Source of the DNA: Ectobius pallidus
Taxonomy: Eukaryota > Arthropoda > Insecta > Blattodea > Ectobiidae
Length of the DNA stretch: 64,000 nucleotides
Assembly (NCBI GenBank): GCA_964059195.1
Contig: CAXKWD010000005.1
Coordinates: 46,081,825 to 46,145,824, forward strand
Direction: 5' to 3'
Part shown: positions 53,436 through 64,000 of the stretch, one piece after another
Layout of the letters: each line of letters begins with the position of its first letter
Numbering within the stretch: position 1 is the stretch's first letter
Program-made: the position numbers and the translations under genes
Notes under the pieces: model-generated
Seen by the model: the letters and a program-made list of their open reading frames with translations, nothing else
What the model was told of the DNA's origin: nothing
Databases searched by the model: none

Positions 53436-56200
53436 TATTAGTATTAGTATTAGTATTAGCCCATAATGTCCCCGATGGGCACGGGCCTCTCTCCTGGGAG
53501 AGGTGGCTTGTGTCCGCAATCCCGGTTAGCCATTCCGGGAAGGATCTTCCTATTAATACTTATGCCTATAGTCTATCATTTATGGTCCGATATGTAGTGT
53601 ATCATTTTTTTTGTCCTATATATAATTCTAGCACTATACACTGTGGCTTTAGGTCTTCGCTTTTCGGTAGTGCATTGCTTTCCTGCTCCTTGCTATTTAC
53701 TGTCCTCATCCTGGGTTGTTGTTTTGGAATGCTGTCTTGACTAGAAGTTGCCATTTTCCTCTGTCTTTAGCTGTGGTGGTCCATCTGTTGCCGAAAGTTG
53801 CCCTTAGTTCACTGACCACCGTGTCCTTTGTCTTCCTACTTTCCGTCTTCCCGTCCTTGGTTCCCATGAAGTTATTCTGTGAGTCCAGCGAGCAGGGTCT
53901 TGTCTCATTATGTGTCCGGCCCATCTCCATTTTATGTACCTACTGTCGTTTCCTGCATCTGTTATTTGTGTTCTTCGCCGTATTACGTCGTTCCTTATTC
54001 TATCTCTCCATGTGATGCCCAGGATTTTCCTTTCCATTCTATTTTGGCACGTTTGGATTGATTTTCTATATTTTTTAGTTGTGCTCCAAGTTTGTGAGCC
54101 ATATATCAGCGCGGGTAGTATGCAGGTGTTCATAATATGTCTTTTAATGTTTATATTGAAAGATTTTTCTAACAGTATGAATCTCAGCGCCCAGAACTTT
54201 GACCATGTTGTAGATATTCTTCTTGCAATTTCCTTGGGCATGCTTTTGTGGAAGGAGATTGTCTGTCCCAGATAAACTACCTCTTGTACGTATTCCAATG
54301 TTTCGGGTTGCGTAATTGAGATGGCTTTCTCTTCGCCGTTTGTCATTAATTTGGTCCTTTTTGCGTTCATTTGTAGTCCTACTTTGTTACTTAGCTCGTT
54401 CACTTCTGTCATGAAAGCCTGCAATTCTTCTGCTGTGAATGCCATGAGAACTATATCGTCTGCGAAGCGTAAATTAGATATCTTCGCACCATCAATGTTA
54501 ATTCCATAGTCCCCTTGGATGTTCCTAAAAATCTCTTCGAGTATACAGATGAAAAGTTTGGGAGAAATTTTATCCCCTTGTCTTACTCCTCTTTGTAGCT
54601 GGAACTCCCTTCCCAACTTGTCCATCTGCATTCTAGCGGTGGTTTGTAGGTACAGTTTGGCAAGTATTCTTCTGTATTTTTCTTCTATTCCCTGCTTCCT
54701 CAGAGCTGTTAGTAATGGTGCATCTTCTACTGTATCGAATGCCTTTTGGAAGTCTATGAAGGCTAAGTATATTTTCTGGCTGTATTCCTCTGTTTTTTTC
54801 TATAAGATGGGCTATTGTCTGTAAGTGGTCGGTGGTTGAATATCCTGGCCTGAACCCTGCTTGTTCTACTGGTTGGTTTTCTTCGATTGTTCCGTTCATC
54901 CTTCTAGTGAAAAAATTTCGAGAATATTTTGTAAATGTTCGACATTAATGCAATTGGGCGGTAGTTGTTGATGTCTGATTTGCAGCCTTTTTTGTGTAGT
55001 AGTATGATGTTATTCGTGGTCCATTGTTTTGGTATCACTTCTGTCGCTATTACTTCATTGTACAGTTTAGTTAGTGTATTCACCAATATGTGTCCGCCTG
55101 CTTTCAGATGTTCGTTGCTTATGTTGTCCTCGCCGGGGGCTTTGCCCGTTTTTGCCTCTTTTATTGCTGCTCTGACTTCATCCTTTAGTATTGTCGGTAT
55201 TTCTGCTACTTCTTCTATGGGTTTGGAAGTGAATAGTGATAATTCCTTGTTGCCGTTGGGGAGAGTGCTACGATATAGGTTCTCATAACACTTTGTTGCC
55301 GTTTCGACTATTTCTTCCCTCGCTGTTACTTTCTTTCCTGTATTGTCCTGTAACTGCTTTACCAATACTTTCCCTTGGCTTAGTTCATTCTTTAGTTTTT
55401 TTAGTTGATTTCCTCTGATTCATCTCGCTCTCTATTATTCTTATTTTGTATTCTTGTAGGTCCTTCTTTATTACTGTTTTCGTGCTCTTGTTTAATTCGT
55501 TGAATTCCCTCTTGTGTACTTTGTTCTCATATCTTGTTTTATATGCTTCTTCTCTTCTTTTTATTAATAGTAGGGTGTTGTCACTAAGTTTGGAGGCTTT
55601 TCTTCTGGCATTGTCCTTCACTTCCGCCTTGATTGCTGCTTCTTTAATGCTTTTCTCAATAATTGAGTAACTTAATTGTGTGTCCTCTGATATATTGGGT
55701 GTTATCCTCTTGAGTTTTTGAGCGATTTCATCTTGGAATTGGGTGATGTTGAGTACCTCGACCTTCGGGAGTGATTGCTGCAGTCTCTTTCTTCTTATCG
55801 TGTCTCTTTTAATGTTGATCGTGGCTCTGATCATCCTGTGGTCTGAACAAAAAATTAGACATTTTATTGTTTCTACGTCTCTTATTACGTGCATGCTGTC
55901 CCATAATATGAAATCTATTTCGTTCTTCACTTCTCCGTTGGGTGCCCTCCATGTCCATATCTCTTTCGCTTTTTTCTTAAAGAAGCTGTTGGCTATTTTC
56001 AGATTTTGTCCTGCTGCAAACTGTATAAGGCGTGTTCCTCTAGCATTTCTTTCTCCTATTCCATATGACCCTGTTTGGTGTTCTCTGACATCCTGGCTGC
56101 GGCCTATTTTACTGTTAAAATCTCCTATGACAAAGTTTATTGTGGATCTGTATGTGTTCATTGTGTCATCTAGTTGATCGTACCTAACATCAAATACTGA
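53436..56200 (-). mobile_element. Third RTE-like non-LTR retrotransposon, 5'-truncated
   Basis: Read leftward it begins in the endonuclease (near 56,200) and ends with a 3' UTR and a microsatellite tail of four TATTAG units at 53436-53459. The 3' UTR contains TGTCCCCGATGGGCACGGGC on +. The coding region is broken into at least five pieces. RTE elements often end in short tandem repeats, which supports the assignment. Confidence 0.88.
53704..56190 (-). pseudogene. Endonuclease-reverse transcriptase of the third RTE-like element
   Basis: Endonuclease motifs are FVIGDFNSKIGRSQD, WRAPNGEVKNEIDFIL and CSDHRMIRATI (56,160-55,800). Reverse transcriptase motifs are KAPGEDNISNEHL, NNYRPIALMSNIYKIFSK, GVRQGDKISPKLFICIL and FADDIVLM. 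The C-terminal part has RWAGHIMRQDPARWTHRI. Breaks lie near 55,375, 54,900, 54,632 and 53,810, where the C-terminus shifts frame and continues to about 53,704. The first catalytic Asp region (around 54,740) is in a broken segment. Confidence 0.85.
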
Positions 56201-56336
56201 AGCGGGTCTTGCGCCCCTTGGTTCGGGCTAACCACTTTTTATCAGCTCCTACCTTGTCTAGAAGATTTACAGGAACCGGCCACGGCTGCTCTGCGTATGC
56301 ACCGGATTATCTTCTCATCTCAGGTTCGGTGGGGGG

Positions 56337-56955
56337 GTAATTAATTCTAGCTCTTAATAATTAATAAAGTCAATTAAACTGCAGAGTTATCTGGTAAGAG
56401 CAAAGTTTATTATCTTTTGCAATCACTTTGACGTTATAAAATAATAATACAACTGTAGTGTGAATTTCAGGGGGGGTAGAATGATCTAGCCTCGGAACGT
56501 AATGTTTATTTGTGACGTCCTCGTCCTCTAAATATTGCAGGATAAAGTTCCTTGTCTATTATTCGTCGTCCACAGGTACTTACATGTGTATCACTGATTC
56601 TACAGGTGGTATAGGCTATAATGGAGCCTTACCGCAAGTTCCTACGTAGTCAATGAAGTTATTTAAAATAATACTTGCAGTGACCTGGATCAGTCCAAGG
56701 TCGCTGAATATTAGATAAATTTAGGAGAAGCCCTCTGCTTCCCTATATAAATATAATTGATAAAATATGGACCTCACGCTAATCGTGTGGTCCCGATGAA
56801 AATATCAAATATTCCCGCAGTCTATGACGACTAGCGAGGAATAATAAAATATCCTCCCAGAGTCTTTGACTCTCTAGGAACAAGTGATCACGCCGTATCG
56901 GCCTCATTCTACCCTGCCGTCATTCTGTCCTATACCCCACCTTTTCACACAACAA
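56337..56955 (-). mobile_element. Possible solo LTR (Gypsy-like), weak
   Basis: On the minus strand a segment begins TGTGTGAAAAGGTGGGGTAT and has a TATA-like TATTTATATAGGG in its middle. Near the end are an AATAAA signal and a C-rich run (CCCCCCCA). Layout and length resemble a Gypsy LTR. No target duplication or second LTR was found, so the call is tentative. Confidence 0.3.
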
Positions 56956-57876
56956 ATCAAAACTTAAGTTAGTACATTTTACAGCATTTTCAGTTGTCAG
57001 ATTGTTTTTCATTGGATATTGAGTTCCACGCGTCTGATGCTACAGCAGTGAAGCTGCTTGGAGCTAGGTTTTTCTACACTTCTCCGTATAGCTAGTCAAT
57101 TCTGCTTACAGCTATACAGAGTTAGTTTCCCCGTAATCTTTCGTGGAACTCAGCTATTCAGTGCGTATTACACTCTTTCATACATTTTTAGTTCAATAGG
57201 GCCCTGCTTTTAGTTACAAAAGCGGTCTACAGTTCCCTGTGGTGAATGAATACAGAAAGTGGATTTTGCTTGCAAAATACATGGAATTCTGTCTGAGACA
57301 TTTAGTATTTTAAAGTTTAAGATTTTATTTCCATTCCCAGCTACTAATAACTTTAAAATATTTTATACTTGTAACCTTTTAATATAATATTTCAGCCATG
57401 TGATATTTGTAATCTGACTATTGTTTTTCATTAATGTAATTTACTTTGAATAATGTTTAAATTTATTTAGCACGTCATGATACTGGTGTTTATCTGGTTA
57501 CCAGGATCGTGACCTTATCAATACCTTGGTATAGCTTCGGTTAACAATGCCTACTAATCTCTAAGTCCTGCAAAGGTTCCTTGTCGCTTTTCTAACGTTT
57601 AGGACTAGAATATTGGTGTGGTTAAAAATTTTGTTCCTGTTTCCACAAAAGGCGGTATCAATGTACTACTATGGAAAGCTACACAGTCCTAATGGAATTA
57701 TTTGGTCATCTTAAATATTTGAAGTATTGTATTGTATGGTTATACTATTACACCTTAATGCCTGTTGCTTGTTTAATTCTTTTTCACATCGTAGGCTTTA
57801 AAATTTCATATAGGCCAAGTGGTTTCCTATAGTAATTCAAATTATTAAAAAAAAATTGGAACATAAGGGCTAGTTT
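56956..57876. other. AT-rich region without recognisable genes
   Basis: No open frame above background and no repeat of note. It ends at the TAA that borders a MITE. Confidence 0.5.
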
Positions 57877-58275
57877 ACACGACGAAATTAGGTTTCGTAA
57901 CTGAGTTTCGCAACTGTTTTTACTTGAATGCGCAAGCGCTATATGTACTGGCGACAATGAGTTATGGCACTACGCAGTATCGGCTGATTCCAAAGTTTCT
58001 GGAAACTATAATAGTAATTTTGAGATTATACGCTTATTTAGCTTGTTCGCGTTTTGTAAAATGAAGTGGGAAGTGAAGAAACTGTGAAATGCCTGGATTC
58101 ATACGTGTTTCAAATGGGCATATGGGATTTCATCAACTTGAAATAAGCAACAGAAATAAGATGAAACGTGCCGTTGCCCTGGAATTAGTTTCGAAGAAAA
58201 TGGGTGTAATTAGTTTCACGAACTCAGTTTCATGAAAGTAGATACGAAACCTAGTGTCATCGTGTAAACTAGCCT
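57877..58275. mobile_element. 399-bp MITE with TAA target duplication
   Basis: The left end GGGCTAGTTTACACGACGAA and the right end (reverse complement AGGCTAGTTTACACGATGAC) are inverted repeats. Pairing extends further through GGTTTCGTA and ACTGAGTTTCG. TAA flanks both ends (57874-57876 and 58276-58278). No coding potential. A three-base TAA duplication and GGGC-type ends fit a PIF/Harbinger-derived MITE. Confidence 0.8.
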
Positions 58276-58283
58276 TAAGGGTG

Positions 58284-60104
58284 GTAAAACAGAGGGCATT
58301 CAAACCTCAATGAGGTGACTCACATGCGTTAGTGGTATTTTCTAACGTCACTCCAACTTCAGCTCTATTTATATAGGCCTGTTTATATAATTCCTAAAAG
58401 TAATTGTAAGTACCGGTACGTAAAATTTATCTAAGCGTTTTATAGATATTATCATATTATTATTATCATCATCATAATCATCATCTGCATTTACCGGTAC
58501 TCTCCAAAGAACTCGTAATAATAACTATGAAAATGAGTTATTAAAAATGTTATATATACAGACAAGAATATATCATTAATGTAAATACAATAATAATAAC
58601 AATAATATTTTACCGTCATCTTCGATAATCATCCTCATTAATATTGCTTCGATTGGTCATAAGTTAGCTTAAAGATAACCCCTACACAGCGATAGGGGTC
58701 TCGGGTGGTAAAGCTCTTGAGTACTTGTTAGCGTTTCGCATATTAAGAAGAAAATATGTCCAGTACTGTGCTCATTTTGCATTTTTACGTTTCAAGGGGT
58801 TTGTATGAAAATATACTTTCCAAGTAACGCCTACTCATTTCAATAGACGGGTGAATCAATACTAGCCGGCTCTAGACCCACAATAAAGAAATATAACTTT
58901 TACGCGATATAGGCACATCTGAAACGGTGGGTACTACCGTAGAGTTTCCTTTTGTCTGTTGTTTTCTATTTGATTGTTCATTTGTTTAACTGTTTGACAT
59001 CAGTCAATTTGAACAATGAACCGATTCATGTGAATCCCAATGCAAGTCAAGTAAGGCATTATTTACGGCATGACGCTCGAAACTTTTTTAGAAGGAGAGA
59101 TAGAACACGGCCGAAGTGAAAAAAAATCCTAATACTGATTAATTTTTAAGTAAATATTGTTTATTCAAAGAGCTCAAACTCCAACGCTGTTACACAGTGG
59201 ATGCGTTTGCTCTCCTCACGCAGTGGGCCAGGGTTCGATTCCCGGTATGAACGAGTTTCATAATTGCAGTTTTTCCCGAATTTTTACCTTCACTAACGTT
59301 AAGCCCTTGTGGCCCCCAGGCATCATTATCATCTTCATCTCATCCACACCTTGTTCGGAATAAGTGATTATGCGAATGGTGTCTTTCGTCGTATGTGTTC
59401 GTGTTGTTGCGGAGATGACCCAAACATTGGGGGAGGCCCTCCATATCATAATGAGTCACGTATTTTTATTCATGATAATGAGTGTCACCTATGATTTCTT
59501 TGTCCAATTTATGTTTCAATTATCTTTTGATTGCCATATGATTGGAGCATGTTATATAAATTCACGTAGCAGTTAAATTTGAATAGTTCTGGTAAAATAA
59601 AATAAAAGTTTGTTGGGAGGAATGTTGTCAGTAATGAGTGTTACTTCAATCTTCGGTAACACGCATTGTAAATAGAAGTTAACTAAGAAAAAGGACTTCT
59701 AAGACACTACGTGATAGAATATTAGAATATGTATCCACTATGTGATTATTACGCTTGAAAGTTACCTGTTATTAAAGCTACTTACTCAATTGTGAGATTG
59801 CACTGTGATTTTACAGTAATTATTTAGCTTCAAATGTGTCTTAATGAAGAATTGAACACCCGTGACGTATGTATGTAAGACTTTTGCTTTTAAATGTATT
59901 TTCATGTTGTGCACTTGTCGAATACATATTTCAAAGTTTATTGGACCAGGTCCTTAATAATGTTCCTTTCCAATCTAGTGTAGTATATGTAGGGACTATA
60001 CAGACGATAATAAACGAATCACACGAAGAGACTGAAAAATGGTTTTATTTTTTCACATTTAACCAAACAAAAATAATTTAAGTTCACATGGATGATTACA
60101 TCCC
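58284..60104. other. AT-rich region with one SINE-like piece
   Basis: Apart from the SINE-like sequence at 59175-59365, I see no gene. Degenerate trinucleotide runs (ATT/ATC) occur near 58,450-58,620. Confidence 0.5.
59175..59365 (+). mobile_element. tRNA-derived SINE-like fragment
   Basis: A clear box B, GGGTTCGATTCCC, spans 59230-59242, preceded by a poor box A. The downstream body has AAGCCCTTGTGGCCCCCAGG and an ATCATTATCATCTTCATC run. Box A degeneration and the lack of a foldable cloverleaf argue against a tRNA gene. Confidence 0.45.
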
Positions 60105-61020
60105 TGTCTATCCGATTCCGTTAAAAATCTTGGCGTTCTTGTAGATAAAAATTTAACATGGGAAAATCACATTGTTGAAACGTGCAGAAAAGTTAATTCA
60201 ACAATCCATATGATTAAAAGATTAGATATGCCCCTACCCTCTGCAGTAAAAAAGACCCTAGTACAATCGCTCGTCATGCCCCACTTCGATTACTGTGACG
60301 TCCTTCTTACAGACTTGAGTTCTAACCTGGCCCAAAGGCTGCAACGTGTTCATAATGTATGGGTGCGTTTCATTTGTAATGTAGGCCTGTTTGATCATGT
60401 ATCGCCATCCTTTGAAATGTTGTCATGGTTTCGATTGAACGATTGCAGAAACTTTTAACTGTCTTCAGGTCCTTTTCAAAATTCTACACACATCTTCACC
60501 ACCATACCTATCATGTCGCTTCTCACACCTGTCCTCTCATCAAAACCTAAATACACGTTCAGAATATAGTCATGTACTTTATATCCCTTTACACCGATCA
60601 TCATCGTATTCTTCATCTTTCACCGTCTCAGTTACCCCATCTGGAATTCCATCCTACATAATGTCAGAGGCTGTCAACCGTTGGGACAATTCAATAAAAA
60701 AATCAGTAAATTAATTTAGGATAAGGTTATTTAAATTTTTGTTTCTGTCTTAAGCCCAAACTTTTTCTTAGAGTGTAATTTAGAACAATTATCAATCTAA
60801 TTTTGTATTAAATTTTCTATTCAAGATTAACTTGTAACTTAATTGTAATTAATTTAGTTTTAGGTTCAACTATCTTCTATTTAATTTTAAGTAACTTAAT
60901 TGTATTTTTAACTGTAATTTTTTGACCGGCAAAGCGGAAGAGAAGGCCAAATGGCCTTAGCTCTGCTAGGATAAATAAACGAATTATTATTATTATTATT
61001 ATTATTGTTATTATTATTAT
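60105..61020 (+). mobile_element. CR1/Jockey-like LINE 3' end with (ATT)n tail
   Basis: Coding begins with NLGVLVDKNLTWENHI and continues through MIKRLDMPLPSAVKKTLVQS, DYCDVLLTDLSSNLAQRLQR and VRFICNVGLFDHVSP. The frame then shifts near 60,455 and degenerates with several stops. The 3' UTR ends GGCCTTAGCTCTGCTAGGAT and AAATAAACG, followed by an (ATT)n microsatellite at about 60985-61020. The same UTR ending is present at about 48,210. Only the last quarter of the reverse transcriptase remains. Confidence 0.8.
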
Positions 61021-64000
61021 CCTCTTTCTAGTATCAGCTGCCTTGTGTCCAAACAGGCACGGAAATATCATTTTCAGAGTGTTCTTAAAGAATAAAGCCA
61101 ATAGAGGAGCATGTATGAGTCGATTTAGATAAAATTGATGATGGTAACACTCATTACACTTGGAGAATTTTCCAACTTGGCTCATTGTGAACAAAAACTA
61201 TCATAAGATGAACATCACAATCGTTTCCTCGCGGTATCAAAGTGCAGTTCTTGTGATTAAATGCTGAAGGTTTTCCAAAAACTGGTGTATATGAAAAGAG
61301 TGGAATAAGATTGAAGAACATTTTGGGGTAACACTCCTTACCAAGGCCCGGATTATAATGACATGCCATCATCTTATTGATTTATTCAGACATTGCCAGC
61401 TTGTAGATAAATCCTATTCATGGCCTCTAGATTATAAAGATGCATTTTTATTAGATCATTTTTTGTCATTTTATGCAATTGTTTATGTTTTTAGGGCATT
61501 TGTTTCAATTTTACGTCATTATTTTGTAATTTTCCTGTCATTTCCTTCCTTATTAGTAATTTTCATGCATTTGCATTGAGTATATTAACTTTTTTGTTGT
61601 CTTTTTTTCAAAGTGTAGCCTAATATTTAAATAATTTACTAGGTTAGTATAATGCTAAATTTTTGTAGGATCTACTTTAAAAACTACTTTCTTATTTTTC
61701 TCCTCAAATGCTCCAATCAAGAACAAGACTTACAACATCCTTTCTGCATTTACAGTTTTTACAATTATGTACAAATTAGTCTATAACTTTGTGTACAATA
61801 ATATTTTTTTATAAATAAAATATAATTCTTTAGAATTATTAAGACATTTTCTTTAAAATCTAGTGTCATTTTATAGGTCATTTTTAAAACAGTTTTAGGT
61901 CATCAGAATCGGGGCCTGCTCATTAGTTACAAATGCAATTCGTACTACCAATTTAAAAAACTCATATATAGGTACAATTACAAAACGAGAAAACTCATGA
62001 TTCCTATGCAGTTTCGTAAACTTGAATAGTGGTATGATGCCATGGAAAACCAGTCGTTCAGAAAACGTAAGTTAAATTTTCAATCTTGGCGTCCCTGTCG
62101 AGGAGTCAAAATGGCAATTCTTTTAAAGAATAACCCACCGGTGCTCACAGTGATTTTCTAAACTACTTGTCCTACAACACTTGAAATTTTGCACCTTCCT
62201 TAAAATGTAAACTTAAACTAAAGAATGAAATTTAATACTAATGTCTCAAATTATTTTTAGATGTGAATTAATTAGTTGATTATAATAATAAAAGTAGAAG
62301 TTTATCTCTTCTGACAGATGGATATTAAAATATGAACCTGAGTTTTTCATTTGATATTCTCTGACACTTGTACTGCAGATAGATTTTTATTAAAAAAATA
62401 TATTTCAACTAGAAAATAAAACACTGTCCTGTGATTATAAAAACTTTTTTTAACTTTACTAAGGCCTACACAGAAAATACGATTTGACATTTTATTGCAC
62501 ACATTGTAAAGTATATTTTTAAACAATCCTTTGCTACATCTATTTTGTGGGAGATGATCGATTTTTGAATGTAGCAAATAACATGCAAATTGAAACCGAG
62601 AAAAGATGCGATTCAAGTTTGCATGCACTAGCAATTGGAAGCACACTGAGGTATAAAAATTGTGTCAGTAGTACCTTTTCCATGCATCCAAATGACATAA
62701 ACGTTTGCAGATATACCTTAAGGTATGCTTGAGATTTTATACTAAATTCGCATTTTGTATCAAAATGACTTAATCAACACTTCTTCCATCCCTTAAAAAA
62801 CGATAAAATTGTCCTTTAAGTTTTACTTGTATTTTCACAATATTGGACCATATTACATTGAATTACTTGAAGTAAAATTTCAGTCTACGTTCATTTTAAG
62901 TAGGTAACTTATTAAAGGCCCTATTGGACAAATGTTATGCGCAAACGTGTGATATTTTAGAGCAACATACGAAAACAGATAATTCATTTTATTACTACAC
63001 CTGAGCAACATTTATTATAGTATTCAGCACCATTAAAATTTACTCTATTTTGTTATTACGATTTTAAGAAATTTATATAGACCTAATAATTAAAATTTTA
63101 ACCCTGTTAATAGGGCATTACTATTCTCAATAGTGAAACATTTTGAACTTGCAGAACTCCTAGATTTATTCACGGAACCCAACGCTGGTTTAACGAATAC
63201 CAAAATCATGTGGCCCATGTGATTCACTTTCCTCCAAGTAATTTGCTCCAGGCTTGTGGCGTATCATATCTATGTCACTTCAAGCACACTTTTGGCTTTA
63301 GAACATGCTGTACATGAAAGCAAAGTAAGCTCTTGTTATTACTGTGTCAGATTTATTTTTACTACACAACAGTTGGTACAGTCTACATATGATGTCCCTT
63401 CCTTTATGAATGCTAAAAATCTTTTAATGGTGCTTCGTGACTATTTTTTGCTACAATGACGATGAGAAGGGGGAAAAGGGTGTGTCGTGGTTGCTTGCGA
63501 CGTCTGGCGAACGTACCGCCCGCACAGGCGTGTCATGTGTCATGGCAACCGCTGTTCCAAAACAGATTATACTAAAACCGATAGTAAAAAATAAATAATG
63601 CATCTCACAAGCAATACCATACTCAGAGTGACGTGGCTGCCATAATGCCACATCTCTTTGTCTTGTTATGGGATTGGTCTAGTTCACTTCACAGTTTATA
63701 GTGAGCTATGAACTAGGGATGAGCAGAATCGAATTATTTTAAGAATAGAGTATTCTGTTCTCGAGTAATATAAAAAAAAATCAAGTGATCATTCGAATGA
63801 AAAAGTTCTCGGATGAATGCAAGGATTCGAGAACTCACAATGCAAGATTTGAGGACTCTTAGTCGGTAACAGAGAACTACTAAAGATGACTCAATTGATA
63901 ACTATAATCGTCATTAAAATTCAAGTTCAAATTTTATTGGTTCTTTGCAGTATATGCCTATACAGGAACATAAAAAAGAACATCAACAATAGGTAGATAT
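61021..64000. other. AT-rich region without recognisable genes
   Basis: Short open frames here have no recognisable motifs. No repeat ends, RNA gene or promoter-gene pair was found. Near 63,470-63,560 there is a more GC-balanced stretch of unknown nature. Confidence 0.5.

Noticed and set aside
59175..59365. tRNA gene
   Set aside because: Good box B but degenerate box A and no plausible acceptor stem.
63256..63651. Two open frames near the right edge
   Set aside because: No recognisable motif and length within chance expectation.

Overview
The window looks like a large, AT-rich, repeat-dense arthropod genome, most likely a hemimetabolous insect. The evidence is arthropod-type non-LTR retrotransposons (RTE-like, R1-like, Jockey-like, CR1/Jockey-like tails), a BEL/Pao LTR element, a Tc1-like transposase, tRNA-derived SINEs, GT-AG introns and TATA plus TCAGT core promoters. 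I see no ordinary host protein-coding gene and no tRNA or rRNA gene. The species is not determined.

Positions about 1-12,430 hold an endogenous adintovirus/Polinton-type DNA virus, with all genes on the + strand. In order they are protein-primed DNA polymerase B, a small Cys-rich protein, an FtsK/HerA-type packaging ATPase, a small pX-like protein, an unknown conserved protein, a retrovirus-type integrase with a chromodomain, a penton-like protein, a pVI-like glycine-rich protein, a double-jelly-roll-type major capsid protein, an adenain-type cysteine protease, and a spliced 3' gene of unknown function. Only four coding lesions are evident: one stop in polB, one stop in the capsid gene, a frame change at the start of the integrase, and a 16-bp duplication in the protease. 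Four TATA/Inr core promoters with near-identical spacing can be read. Repeats with TGACGT (ATF/CRE-like) sites lie on both flanks. Terminal inverted repeats and target duplications of the viral element were not found.

Positions 12.5-23.4 kb are nested transposons: a reverse transcriptase scrap, a Tc1-like transposase pseudogene fused to a 3'-truncated RTE-like element, a LINE tail, a SINE-like piece, and an R1-like LINE. The R1-like LINE is split by a 2,922-bp element with about 390-bp terminal inverted repeats and a TTA target duplication. That element carries a decayed gene with a PIN/XPG-like acidic region and a nine-cysteine CXC-like tail. It is the best candidate here for an unusual transposon.

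Positions 26.4-28.9 kb hold a second RTE-like element. Positions 32,279-36,827 are a full-length Jockey-clade element with a perfect 10-bp target duplication. Positions 38,768-46,389 are a complete but broken BEL/Pao element with two 0.9-kb LTRs and a 5-bp target duplication. Positions 47.4-48.6 kb hold two head-to-head LINE scraps and a SINE. Positions 53.4-56.2 kb are a third RTE-like element, followed by a possible solo LTR, a 399-bp MITE at 57.9 kb and a CR1/Jockey-like tail at 60.1-61.0 kb. The remaining stretches are AT-rich sequence with simple repeats and no recognisable gene.
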